From Bacteroidota bacterium (GTDB lineage Bacteria; Bacteroidota; Bacteroidia; UBA7662; CANHCV01), in NCBI GenBank assembly GCA_947459245.1, contig CANHCV010000009.1, positions 1-56,346 on the forward strand: a DNA stretch of 56,346 nt. The letters are read 5' to 3'. Every line of letters begins with the position of its first letter. The stretch's first letter is position 1. This document shows positions 15,541 through 23,952 of the stretch, one piece after another. The position numbers and the translations under genes are program-made. Below the pieces are notes generated by a model. That model did no database searches, was not told the DNA's origin, and saw only the letters and a program-made list of their open reading frames with translations.

Positions 15541-16740
15541 ATGCCAGCCATTTCAAATCGCGGACACCAAATGCCCGCATCGCCCATTCGCAAATTGGTT
15601 CCCTTTGCAGAGGCCGCAGCCAAACGAGGCACCGAAATTTTTTACCTCAACATTGGGCAGCCCGATATTGCAACTCCACCGCAATTCATGGATGCCATTC
15701 GAAACATTAACATCGATGTTTTGGCTTACTCCCATTCGGCTGGAAACGAATCTTATCGAATTAAATTGGCGAATTATTACACCAACCAAGGCATTTCCAT
15801 TACTTCGAACGATTTAATGATTACCGTTGGAGGATCAGAAGCCATCGTTTTCGCCATGATGTCTTGTTTCAACCCAGGAGACGAAGTGATCATTCCCGAA
15901 CCTTTTTACGCAAATTACAACGGATTCGCAACCATGGCTGGGGTTGAAGTAAAACCCATTACGGCCAGCATTTCAAACGGATTTGCTCTCCCCTCTTCCG
16001 AAGCTTTTGAGGCACTAATTACTGATAAAACCAAAGGAATCATCATTTGCAATCCCAACAATCCGACGGGTTATTTGTACTCCAAGGAAGAACTCATGGC
16101 CTTGCGTGATTTGGCATTGAAGTACGATTTGTTTTTGTTTGCTGATGAAGTTTATCGCGATTTTTGTTACGAAGGAAGAGAACACATTTCCATTTTAACC
16201 TTGGACGGGTTGAATGAACACGCTGTGGTGATTGATTCCGTATCGAAAAAATATTCGGCTTGCGGCGCTCGAATCGGCACTTTGATTTCAAGAAACAAAG
16301 AAGTGATGAGCACCGCATTAAAATTTGCTCAAGCTCGATTGAGCCCGCCAACTTTCGAACAAATTGGGGCGGAAGCTGCGATTGACGTTCCTTCTGCCTA
16401 TTTTGAAGAAGTATCAGCCGAATACGTTTCTCGCCGCGATTTGTTGGTAAAGCGACTGAACGACATGCCCGGTGTTACCTGCCCCAATCCAGGTGGTGCA
16501 TTTTATGTGGTGGTTGAATTGCCCATCGACGATTCCGATAAGTTCTGCCAGTGGATGTTGGAGTCCTTCCAACACAATGGCACCACGGTGATGATGGCAC
16601 CGGCAACCGGATTTTATGCTACGCCTGGCCTAGGAAAGAAAGAAGTTCGAATGGCCTATGTCTTGAATAAATACGACTTAGATTTGGCCATGGATGCCCT
16701 TCAGGCTGGCTTGATAGCGTATCAAAAAGAAATGAATTAA
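15541..16740 (+). CDS. pyridoxal-phosphate aminotransferase, class I/II (aspartate aminotransferase family)
   Basis: This 399-residue PLP enzyme has the fold-type I layout. It shows an N-terminal arm (MPASPIRKLVPFAEA), GQPDI, VGGSEAIVFAMM for phosphate binding, NPNNPTG for cofactor and substrate contact, ADEVYRDF with the Asp that binds the pyridine nitrogen, and SVSKKYSACGARIG with the Schiff-base Lys and conserved Arg. It probably uses glutamate/2-oxoglutarate with aspartate, an aromatic or a branched amino acid; the substrate cannot be fixed. It lies last in a three-gene operon and ends at a strong terminator. Confidence 0.9.
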   Translation: MPAISNRGHQMPASPIRKLVPFAEAAAKRGTEIFYLNIGQPDIATPPQFMDAIRNINIDVLAYSHSAGNESYRIKLANYYTNQGISITSNDLMITVGGSEAIVFAMMSCFNPGDEVIIPEPFYANYNGFATMAGVEVKPITASISNGFALPSSEAFEALITDKTKGIIICNPNNPTGYLYSKEELMALRDLALKYDLFLFADEVYRDFCYEGREHISILTLDGLNEHAVVIDSVSKKYSACGARIGTLISRNKEVMSTALKFAQARLSPPTFEQIGAEAAIDVPSAYFEEVSAEYVSRRDLLVKRLNDMPGVTCPNPGGAFYVVVELPIDDSDKFCQWMLESFQHNGTTVMMAPATGFYATPGLGKKEVRMAYVLNKYDLDLAMDALQAGLIAYQKEMN

Positions 16741-16743
16741 ACG

Positions 16744-16773
16744 AAAAAAACCGCCAATTGGCGGTTTTTTTTA
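16744..16773. terminator. bidirectional rho-independent terminator
   Basis: AAAAAAACCGCC and GGCGGTTTTTTTT form a long stem around AATT, with A-run and T-run on either side. It ends the crotonase operon on the plus strand and the lipoprotein gene on the minus strand, whose stop codon overlaps the T-run. Confidence 0.9.
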
Positions 16774-17289
16774 TGGTTTTGCTTTCTTGGCTTTCATCAC
16801 CAAATCGAAATTGGCTGGAACCTCAATGGCTCCAAGAAAAGGCACGGAAACCTTGGTTTTAGTAACTGCCTTGGTATTCCAAGATGCTTCGGTGAGAATT
16901 TGATTGGTTTTCATGATATCGAACTCGGCACCGCCTTCACCTGGAATAACGTGGATGAGTGAGTCGGTTTCGGTAAATGTTCCCGATTCTTTCATTCGCA
17001 CTTCCAATGGACCGATGGCAAAGTTACCAACCCTTAAAGAATCGGTTTCAAAAGTAATGTCGTAAAAAACCTCCGCTGTTTCGCGAATGAAAGCAATGTA
17101 TCCTCGTTGCTTGGCTTCTCCTGTAAACTTACCGCCCAAACCAAAAGGCACATTCAACGATCCATTGTAGGCAATGCTATCTACGAACCAAACTCCGTTG
17201 ATGGTCTTTTTACTGTAAGTGGCCTTGGTGCACGCTCCTAAAGAAACAGCGGCTAATGCGCCAACAATCATCCAATTTTTTAAATTCAT
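16771..17289 (-). CDS. predicted lipoprotein of unknown function
   Basis: The protein has 172 residues and a lipoprotein signal: MNLKNWMIVGALAAVSLGAC, with a lipobox ending in Cys20. The rest is rich in short beta strands (TINGVWFVDSIAYNG, YIAFIRETAEVFYDITF, DSLIHVIPG), resembling small lipocalin-like folds, but I do not recognise a named family. It is probably anchored in the inner leaflet of the outer membrane. A near -7 box (TTTCTTTG on the minus strand, 17294-17301) ends 4 nt before the ATG. Upstream genes run in the same direction, 39 nt away. Confidence 0.75.
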   Translation of the reverse strand: MNLKNWMIVGALAAVSLGACTKATYSKKTINGVWFVDSIAYNGSLNVPFGLGGKFTGEAKQRGYIAFIRETAEVFYDITFETDSLRVGNFAIGPLEVRMKESGTFTETDSLIHVIPGEGGAEFDIMKTNQILTEASWNTKAVTKTKVSVPFLGAIEVPANFDLVMKAKKAKP

Positions 17290-17328
17290 TCTTCAAAGAA
17301 AATAAAAAATGTAAAGATTTCCAACGAA

Positions 17329-18111
17329 TTATTTTTCGGCAACGAGGCCGTAAACGTAGGGAATATCCACCTTCGAACGATGCTTAAACGCAGCTTCGTG
17401 TCCTTCTAACCATGAAAAACACGGATAGGGCGAATAATCCCACTCCCGAAATTGTTCCAACCGAAGTCCAGATTTTAGGATGGCTTGAAGAATATCTTGA
17501 AACGAATAATTGAAGGTAATGTTGGTTCCTCCAACATCAGCTTGGGGATCTGCGTAACTTCCGGTTGTGGTTTCTACGATGGGTTGCCGATTGAAATACG
17601 GATAGTGAAACAAGGTGCCATCATCGCCAACCGACATGCAAACGGGATGAAAATCGACCAGAATGAGCTTCCCATAAGGTTTCAAATGCTTGGCAACAAT
17701 GTTCGCCCACCTGGGAAGATCGTCCAACCACAACAGGGTACCGTAACTCATGTAAACGATATCGTATTCTCCCAGAGAATGCTCTTCCAATTCGTAAAGG
17801 TTGGACTGAACGAACTTGGTGGTTTGACCCAATTCTTCGGCAAAACTTTTAGCTTGAATGATGGCTTTGGAAGAAAAATCCACTCCGGTTACCCGAGCTC
17901 CCATGCGAGAAAGAGAAATGGAGTCCTGACCAAAATGGCACATCAAATGCAAGATGCGCACATCTTTTAGGTTGGCGGGCAACAATTCAAGCTCGGGTGG
18001 ATTCAAGGACGATTTGCCCGCCTTCCAGGAAGCTACATCGTAAAACTCAGAACCAACGTGCACAGCTACGCGTTGATCCCAATACTTTCGGTTTTCTTGG
18101 TAAATGTTCAT
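17329..18111 (-). CDS. class I SAM-dependent methyltransferase
   Basis: The protein has 260 residues. The Rossmann motif I reads VRILHLMCHFGQDSISLSRM, a variant of the usual glycine-rich loop in which HFGQD replaces GxGxG. Motif II is VTGVDFSS, and SYGTLLWLDD and YGKLILVDF fit motifs post-I and III. The substrate is unknown. The stop of the DUF4153 gene lies 2 nt upstream of the start, so the two are co-translated from one message. Confidence 0.83.
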   Translation of the reverse strand: MNIYQENRKYWDQRVAVHVGSEFYDVASWKAGKSSLNPPELELLPANLKDVRILHLMCHFGQDSISLSRMGARVTGVDFSSKAIIQAKSFAEELGQTTKFVQSNLYELEEHSLGEYDIVYMSYGTLLWLDDLPRWANIVAKHLKPYGKLILVDFHPVCMSVGDDGTLFHYPYFNRQPIVETTTGSYADPQADVGGTNITFNYSFQDILQAILKSGLRLEQFREWDYSPYPCFSWLEGHEAAFKHRSKVDIPYVYGLVAEK

Positions 18112-18112
18112 A

Positions 18113-19933
18113 TCAGTATTCTAAAACGAATCCGGGAAATTCACCATTTCCCTCACCATAATTTCCAATGCTAATAGCTGAAACCTTCCCAGATTTACGA
18201 TCAAAATCAATGGAAAACCTAAATAGAATAACTTTCAATTTTTTACCATTTAATTCAGCGTCAATGATGGGAACCTCATTTTTTAAGGTAACATCTTGGA
18301 ATTCTTCACCCGATAAATTTTTAGGAAGTCGATTAAAAAATGAATTCAATGGTATCAAAGATTTTTTTCCATTCTCTTGACAAACCAGATTTTGGTCAAT
18401 GATTTCATATTTCTCCGATGATTCGGATGATAAACGGTATGCTTTTTTTGCTCCAAACAATGGAATTTCATCCATGTTTTCTTTGGAATAAGTGACATAA
18501 ATGGTTTTAGATGGAAGGTCTTCATTTGGATCTCTATTTCTGGGATCAGAATAAGGCAGTTTCCAATCCTCTACTAAACGACTCATAAAATTGTAAACTT
18601 CATTTTCTTCATTCAAGGGAGCTAAGGAAGAATCGGCAGGAAAAAATCCATCCAATCCATCATTTCCAAAGTGTCTTGCTAGGTATTTTATCGTTTCTTT
18701 TACATCGTATTTGATGGAATCATTGGTAGAATTCCGGATTTTATCTTCCATGATTTCTCCCTTTTCATCGATCCAATTTTGGGAAGATAGCAAGGATTCC
18801 AAACGATTTCGTTGACTGCGTTTTGCCACGTTTTCGGCACTGAGTGGCCCAAGGAGCAAAACGGCAACCAAGACAAACAACGACAAGGGAATGCTCATGA
18901 TATTGGATCGTTTGAAGAAGGTGAAGTATGCCGTAATTCCCGATAGCCAAACGGCCAATCCAAAAATAATCACCCTGTTTTCGGTCCAACCGTACTCCAA
19001 AAAGCGAGTAGAAATTGCTACAAACAACAAAATAATGAGGGGCCACAATGCCCAGTAGTACACTTTGGTGTACCACTTCACCCAAGGCGTTTTTTCATCG
19101 GTTTGCAGCGGACTCACCAACAAAAGCGCTAACATTCCAGCAACAGCGAAGGCTAGAATAAGGTAGGTGACAAATCCTTCCGGAAGTTCGGTAAGGAAAG
19201 AAATCTTAACCGAATAAATGTAAAGGATAGAAAGATAAATGACCACCAACGGCATCAATACGTATTGAACAAATTTTTTCAAACCGTTGGGAAACGACAA
19301 ATCGTCCTCCAACGATAGAACATCTTTGGGCAATCCGCCCAAAAAGAAAATGGTGTTGAAGGGAAGTGCAATGAGCAACAAAAGATCCATCCATATTTTC
19401 TCGTGCATTTCAACTTCCAACAAAAACTGAATGCCCAACAATGCCAACGCCAAACCTCCGTACAATGCAGCCGAATACAAGGCGCTCAACAAAAATCGAA
19501 GGAACATGGTTTTGTTGAATTGCCAGAACGCTTGAACCGAATTCGATTTATAAAAAGGAAGGAAAGCTGCAAGAAGATGAAACAAAATTGCAAAACCGAA
19601 AAAATGCAAAGCAAAACTTTGAGGAAGCATATTGATGTAGGGAATCTCAAACAACAATAAGCCCATTACAACCACCCCTCCTGCCAAAATCAATTGTTTC
19701 TTTAAGGAAGAAATTGCCAAATTTTCCAACCAAACGTGCAAGGCTGTAAAAAGTGGAAGGCCCAAAGAAAGAAGCACATTAACATGAATCCACCAAGGAT
19801 CTTCAATTTCATTTTCAATCAGCACAATGGCCATCACTGCCGACAATAGAGCGAAAACAAAAGTCATGGGGAATCTGGAAAGAGTGGTTTGGCTTTTGGT
19901 CATTAACTCTTTCAGGGAAAATAATTTTTTCAT
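18113..19933 (-). CDS. DUF4153 family membrane protein
   Basis: The protein has 606 residues. The first 360 hold about ten hydrophobic segments in the pattern of DUF4153, with the typical PFNTIFFLGGLPKD and WALWPLIILLFVAI stretches. A soluble C-terminal region of about 240 residues is rich in beta strands and charged residues. The function is not established. It lies 3 nt after miaA and 1 nt before the methyltransferase gene, so it is part of a tRNA-processing operon by position, not by obvious function. Confidence 0.75.
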   Translation of the reverse strand: MKKLFSLKELMTKSQTTLSRFPMTFVFALLSAVMAIVLIENEIEDPWWIHVNVLLSLGLPLFTALHVWLENLAISSLKKQLILAGGVVVMGLLLFEIPYINMLPQSFALHFFGFAILFHLLAAFLPFYKSNSVQAFWQFNKTMFLRFLLSALYSAALYGGLALALLGIQFLLEVEMHEKIWMDLLLLIALPFNTIFFLGGLPKDVLSLEDDLSFPNGLKKFVQYVLMPLVVIYLSILYIYSVKISFLTELPEGFVTYLILAFAVAGMLALLLVSPLQTDEKTPWVKWYTKVYYWALWPLIILLFVAISTRFLEYGWTENRVIIFGLAVWLSGITAYFTFFKRSNIMSIPLSLFVLVAVLLLGPLSAENVAKRSQRNRLESLLSSQNWIDEKGEIMEDKIRNSTNDSIKYDVKETIKYLARHFGNDGLDGFFPADSSLAPLNEENEVYNFMSRLVEDWKLPYSDPRNRDPNEDLPSKTIYVTYSKENMDEIPLFGAKKAYRLSSESSEKYEIIDQNLVCQENGKKSLIPLNSFFNRLPKNLSGEEFQDVTLKNEVPIIDAELNGKKLKVILFRFSIDFDRKSGKVSAISIGNYGEGNGEFPGFVLEY

Positions 19934-19936
19934 GGG

Positions 19937-20776
19937 TTAGATTTGATGTTTAAACCAGGTGATTTGCCGTTTTGCGTAATTTCGGCTGTGTTGCTTCACC
20001 ATTTGAACGGCAAAATCGATGGAATATTCTCCATTGAAGGCCGGAAAAAATTCCGAGTATCCCACCGTTTGCAATGGTTCCAAATGTTGAAACGAAGTCA
20101 AGGTACGAACTTCCTCCAATAATCCCAACTCCATCATCTGATCCACGCGCGCATTGATCCGATCGTACAAAAGGGAACGATCCATCTCCATGTTTTCGTA
20201 GGTAATGGTGAACGGACGTTCCAATGCTGCATTTAAACGAAGTTCGCTAAACTTTTTTCCGGTGATGGCCATGACCTCCAGGGCGCGAACCAAGCGTCGT
20301 GGATTCTTCATGTCGGCCGTTCGCGCATAATCCGGATCCAACGCTTCCAATTTTTTGGATAATCCTTCCCAACCGTTTTGTTCGCCTTCCTCCATCAGTT
20401 CTTTTCGAATTTGGGAATCCTTCGGCAATTGGTCCAAACCTTCCAATAAGGCTTTCAAATACAAACCCGATCCTCCAACCACAACCACCTGATCGTGGAT
20501 TTCGAAAAGGTTCTGAATAACAACCAAAGCCTCACGCTCAAATTGCCCGGCCGTAAGCGGTTCATGAATCGAGTGAGAAGCAATGAAATGATGGGGAACC
20601 GCCTTCAACTCTTCCTCCGTTGGACGAGCAACCCCAATGTTCATTTCTCGGTAAACTTGCCGACTATCGGCGCTAACGATTTCCGTTTGAAACTTTTGGG
20701 CAATTTCAATTGCTCGTGCCGTTTTCCCAATGGCAGTGGGACCAACTACGGCAATGATATGTTTCGATTTAGTCAA
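19937..20776 (-). CDS. miaA: tRNA dimethylallyltransferase (MiaA)
   Basis: The enzyme adds a dimethylallyl group to N6 of A37 in tRNAs that read UNN codons. The 279-residue protein has P-loop GPTAIGKT, SADSRQVYREMNIGVARP, VVVGGSGLYLKALLEGLDQLP split over the conserved core, and the C-terminal KRQITWFKHQ. The start is a TTG at 20776 (TTGACTAAATCG) whose last bases overlap the TGA stop of the upstream cca gene. No better ATG exists before the P-loop. Confidence 0.94.
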   Translation of the reverse strand: MTKSKHIIAVVGPTAIGKTARAIEIAQKFQTEIVSADSRQVYREMNIGVARPTEEELKAVPHHFIASHSIHEPLTAGQFEREALVVIQNLFEIHDQVVVVGGSGLYLKALLEGLDQLPKDSQIRKELMEEGEQNGWEGLSKKLEALDPDYARTADMKNPRRLVRALEVMAITGKKFSELRLNAALERPFTITYENMEMDRSLLYDRINARVDQMMELGLLEEVRTLTSFQHLEPLQTVGYSEFFPAFNGEYSIDFAVQMVKQHSRNYAKRQITWFKHQI

Positions 20777-22176
20777 TTTACTGGCGGTTTCAATCCGTAA
20801 TTTTTGGCAATTTCGAGCATATACTCAAATGCCGATGGATAATCGCTTTCAATTTTTCCATCGAGGATGGCTTCTCGCACTGCTGTTTTAATTTCCCCAA
20901 CCGCTCGAGATGCCGGAATTTTAAAGGTTTCCATGATGATTTCGCCGGTAATGGGCGGCTGCCAATTTCGAATTCGGTCCCGTTCTTCCAAATCGGCAAT
21001 TTTCGATTCCAACAAATTGAGGTTTTCTAGAATCCGCTTGACTTTGGCTTCGTTTTTCGAAGTAATATCGGCCCGGCAAAGGGTAAGTAACCCCCGCAAA
21101 TCGTCGCCCGAATCGAACACCAATCGGCGAATGGCACTATCGGTAATATCTTCTTTATTCAACGCCATGGGACGCAAATGCAAGCGAACCAATTTCTGAA
21201 CGTACTTCATCTTTTCGTTCAGCGGCAAACGCAGGCGTTTAAAAATCCCAGGAACCATCCTCGCTCCCATGTCTTCGTGTCCGTGAAACGTCCATCCAAT
21301 TTTTGGTTCAAACTTTTGGGTTGGAGGTTTGGCAATATCGTGTAAAATCGCCGACCATCGCGTCCATAAATCATCGGTTAGGTTGGCGATTTGATCCAAC
21401 ACCTGCAGGGTGTGGTAAAAATTATCCTTGTGTCGAATTCCATTCACTTCCTTCACCCCGTGCAAAGCCACCATTTCAGGGAAAAACTCATGCAAAAGCT
21501 TGGTATCAAAAAGCAACTTAAAACCAATGGAAGGTTTTTTTGATAAAATGATTTTATTCACTTCTTCCACTATGCGCTCTTTGCTGATGATGGAAAGTCG
21601 TGAAGCTTGATCGGAAATGGCTTGAAGGGTAACCGGATCGATGTGAAATTGGAGCTGAGTTGCGAATCGAATCGCGCGAAGCATGCGCAACGGATCGTCG
21701 GAAAACGTTTTGAGTGGATCCAGTGGCGTTACAATCCGTTTGGCTTCCAAATCGGCAATGCCGCCGAACGGATCCTTCAGCAAACCGAATTGAGGGTAAA
21801 TTTGGATGGATAAGGCATTGATGGTAAAATCGCGGCGTTCCATATCTTCCTGAAAGCTACCAAATTCAACGATCGGATTGCGGGAATCGGTTTGATAGGA
21901 CTCCTTTCGTGCACCCACAAATTCCACTTCCAAATCGTCTTGAAATCGAAATGCGGCTGTTCCGTAATTGGCATAATACCCATAATGGGAACAGCCCGGA
22001 ACGGTTTTAACCAATTTTTCAGCGAAGGAAACCCCATCACCAATCACAACGAAATCAACGTCTTTGGAGTCGCGATTCAGCAATAAATCCCGAACGTAAC
22101 CTCCAACGACGTAACATTCGGTTTGGGAAGACTCTGCCACTTCCCTAACTTTCTCAAAAAAAGGATGTTTTAGCAC
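20773..22176 (-). CDS. cca: tRNA nucleotidyltransferase (CCA-adding type) with HD domain
   Basis: This class II polymerase-beta-like enzyme builds or repairs the tRNA 3' CCA end, or acts as a poly(A) polymerase. Hallmarks are GGYVRDLLL and DVDFVVIGDG (the metal-binding DxD), RRDFTINAL, DPLRMLRAIRFATQ, and a C-terminal HD site (ILHDIAKPPTQKF, HGHEDMG). The start used is the GTG at 22176 (MLKHPFFEKVREVAE), just after the argS stop. A TTG at 22203 is also in frame and would overlap argS by 23 bp. It is translationally coupled to miaA. Confidence 0.92.
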   Translation of the reverse strand: MLKHPFFEKVREVAESSQTECYVVGGYVRDLLLNRDSKDVDFVVIGDGVSFAEKLVKTVPGCSHYGYYANYGTAAFRFQDDLEVEFVGARKESYQTDSRNPIVEFGSFQEDMERRDFTINALSIQIYPQFGLLKDPFGGIADLEAKRIVTPLDPLKTFSDDPLRMLRAIRFATQLQFHIDPVTLQAISDQASRLSIISKERIVEEVNKIILSKKPSIGFKLLFDTKLLHEFFPEMVALHGVKEVNGIRHKDNFYHTLQVLDQIANLTDDLWTRWSAILHDIAKPPTQKFEPKIGWTFHGHEDMGARMVPGIFKRLRLPLNEKMKYVQKLVRLHLRPMALNKEDITDSAIRRLVFDSGDDLRGLLTLCRADITSKNEAKVKRILENLNLLESKIADLEERDRIRNWQPPITGEIIMETFKIPASRAVGEIKTAVREAILDGKIESDYPSAFEYMLEIAKNYGLKPPVN

Positions 22177-22180
22177 CGAA

Positions 22181-23950
22181 TTACATCTTTTCTGGTACAC
22201 CAATTCCCAATAATCCTGTGGCGTATTTCAAACAATCAGCCGTTTTTTGATTCAACCATAATCGGAAAACTACGGTTTCGGGATCTGGACTGGGTTGTTT
22301 GAAAATTGGACAGTCGGTGTAGAATTTGTTGTAGGTTTTGGCCAAATCGTAAATGTAATTGCACAAATGTCCGGGATTGTTTTGATGGGCTGCATCCCAA
22401 CGAATTTGTGGGAATTGGATCAACTTTTTCACCAAGTCTTTTTCAGAGGGATGCAGCTCCAAAGCGTTACCGGAATATTCCCAATTCAATCCTTCTTGGG
22501 TTGCTTTTCTTAAAATCGATTTGATTCTCGCATGAACGTATTGGATGAAAGTAGCCGTGTTTCCCTGGGTATCGATGGATTCTTCGGGATTGAAGACCAT
22601 TTTCTTTTTGGGATCTACTTTCAAAAGGAAATACTTTAATCCACCTAAACCGATCATTTCGAACAAAGCATCGCTTTCTTGCTCTGAAAGGCCTTCAATT
22701 TTCCCAAGTTCCGAGGTACGTTCTTTCGCAACCTCAAACATCTCCTGCATCAAATCATCGGCGTCGACCACGGTTCCTTCCCGACTTTTCATTTTTCCGG
22801 TAGGCAATTCAATCATTCCATAACTGAGGTGGTAGCAATTTTTCGCCCATTCGAATCCCAATTTTTCGAGGATATTAAACAGCACCTTGAAGTGGTAATC
22901 CTGTTCATTTCCCACCGTATAAATCATGGCATCCATGTGAAAGTCTTCGAAACGTTCCAACGCAGTTCCGATATCTTGGGTGATGTAAACGCTGGTACCG
23001 TCTTTGCGAAGCACCAACTTTTCATCGAGTCCATCGGCCGTTAAATCAATCCAAACCGATCCATCATCTTTTCGGTAAAAGACTCCTTTTTCCAAACCGA
23101 AATCCACGTATTTTTTTCCAAGCAGGTAGGTTTGGCTTTCGTAGTAGTTTTTATCGAAGGAAACGCCCATCCTTTGGTTGGTCGCTTCGAAGCCCTTGAA
23201 CACCCAATCGTTCATGGTTTTCCAAAGATGCATCACATCGGCATCGCCTTGTTCCCATTTCTGAAGCATTTCTCTGGCTTCCAATAAAATAGGCGCATTT
23301 GCTTCAGCTTCTTCTTGAGATATTCCCGATTCCATCAGACTTTTCACCTGACGCTTAAACTCTTGATCATAAGCCACATAGAACTTCCCAACTAAATGAT
23401 CACCTTTCATGCCCGAAGACTCCGGTGTTTCACCGTTTCCAAACTTCTGCCAAGCTAACATGGACTTGCAGATGTGGATACCTCGATCGTTGATTACCTG
23501 CACTTTAGCAACATTGCTACCAACGGATTGATGCAGATTAGCGACTGAAAATCCGAGCAAATTATTTCGAACGTGCCCCAAGTGGAGCGGCTTGTTGGTA
23601 TTGGGCGAACAGTATTCCACCACCATCTTTTTCCCATTATTTGGAAGATGAGAAAACGACGTTTGCTGAAGGGTTTGGACAAAATCCTGAGAAGCGATGG
23701 TTAGGTTTAGGAATCCTTTCACCACGTTGAAGCCCAAAACGGAAGTAGATCCTTGAAGCAATACCGAACCAAACTCTTGGGCAAGTGCTTCTGGAGATTT
23801 TTTAATCACCTTGACGAATGGGAAGGTGACCAAAGTAAGGTCGCCATCGAATTCAGGACGGGTTTCTTGCCACTGAATGTAGGGTTCAGCCGATTCGATG
23901 GAGTAAGCGGTTTGCAGATGCTGGTTAAGTAGAGCGTTTAAATGTTCCAT
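22181..23950 (-). CDS. argS: arginyl-tRNA synthetase
   Basis: This 589-residue class I synthetase charges tRNA-Arg. The HIGH motif reads HLGH within NTNKPLHLGHVRNNLLG. The KMSKS-like region is TGKMKSREGTVVDADDL. The C-terminal DALR anticodon-binding domain carries TFIQYVHARIKSILRKA and the typical WRW-free Bacteroidota ending. The N-terminal Add-1 region precedes the catalytic core. It begins 2 nt after parC and is followed by cca. Confidence 0.96.
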   Translation of the reverse strand: MEHLNALLNQHLQTAYSIESAEPYIQWQETRPEFDGDLTLVTFPFVKVIKKSPEALAQEFGSVLLQGSTSVLGFNVVKGFLNLTIASQDFVQTLQQTSFSHLPNNGKKMVVEYCSPNTNKPLHLGHVRNNLLGFSVANLHQSVGSNVAKVQVINDRGIHICKSMLAWQKFGNGETPESSGMKGDHLVGKFYVAYDQEFKRQVKSLMESGISQEEAEANAPILLEAREMLQKWEQGDADVMHLWKTMNDWVFKGFEATNQRMGVSFDKNYYESQTYLLGKKYVDFGLEKGVFYRKDDGSVWIDLTADGLDEKLVLRKDGTSVYITQDIGTALERFEDFHMDAMIYTVGNEQDYHFKVLFNILEKLGFEWAKNCYHLSYGMIELPTGKMKSREGTVVDADDLMQEMFEVAKERTSELGKIEGLSEQESDALFEMIGLGGLKYFLLKVDPKKKMVFNPEESIDTQGNTATFIQYVHARIKSILRKATQEGLNWEYSGNALELHPSEKDLVKKLIQFPQIRWDAAHQNNPGHLCNYIYDLAKTYNKFYTDCPIFKQPSPDPETVVFRLWLNQKTADCLKYATGLLGIGVPEKM

Positions 23951-23952
23951 GA

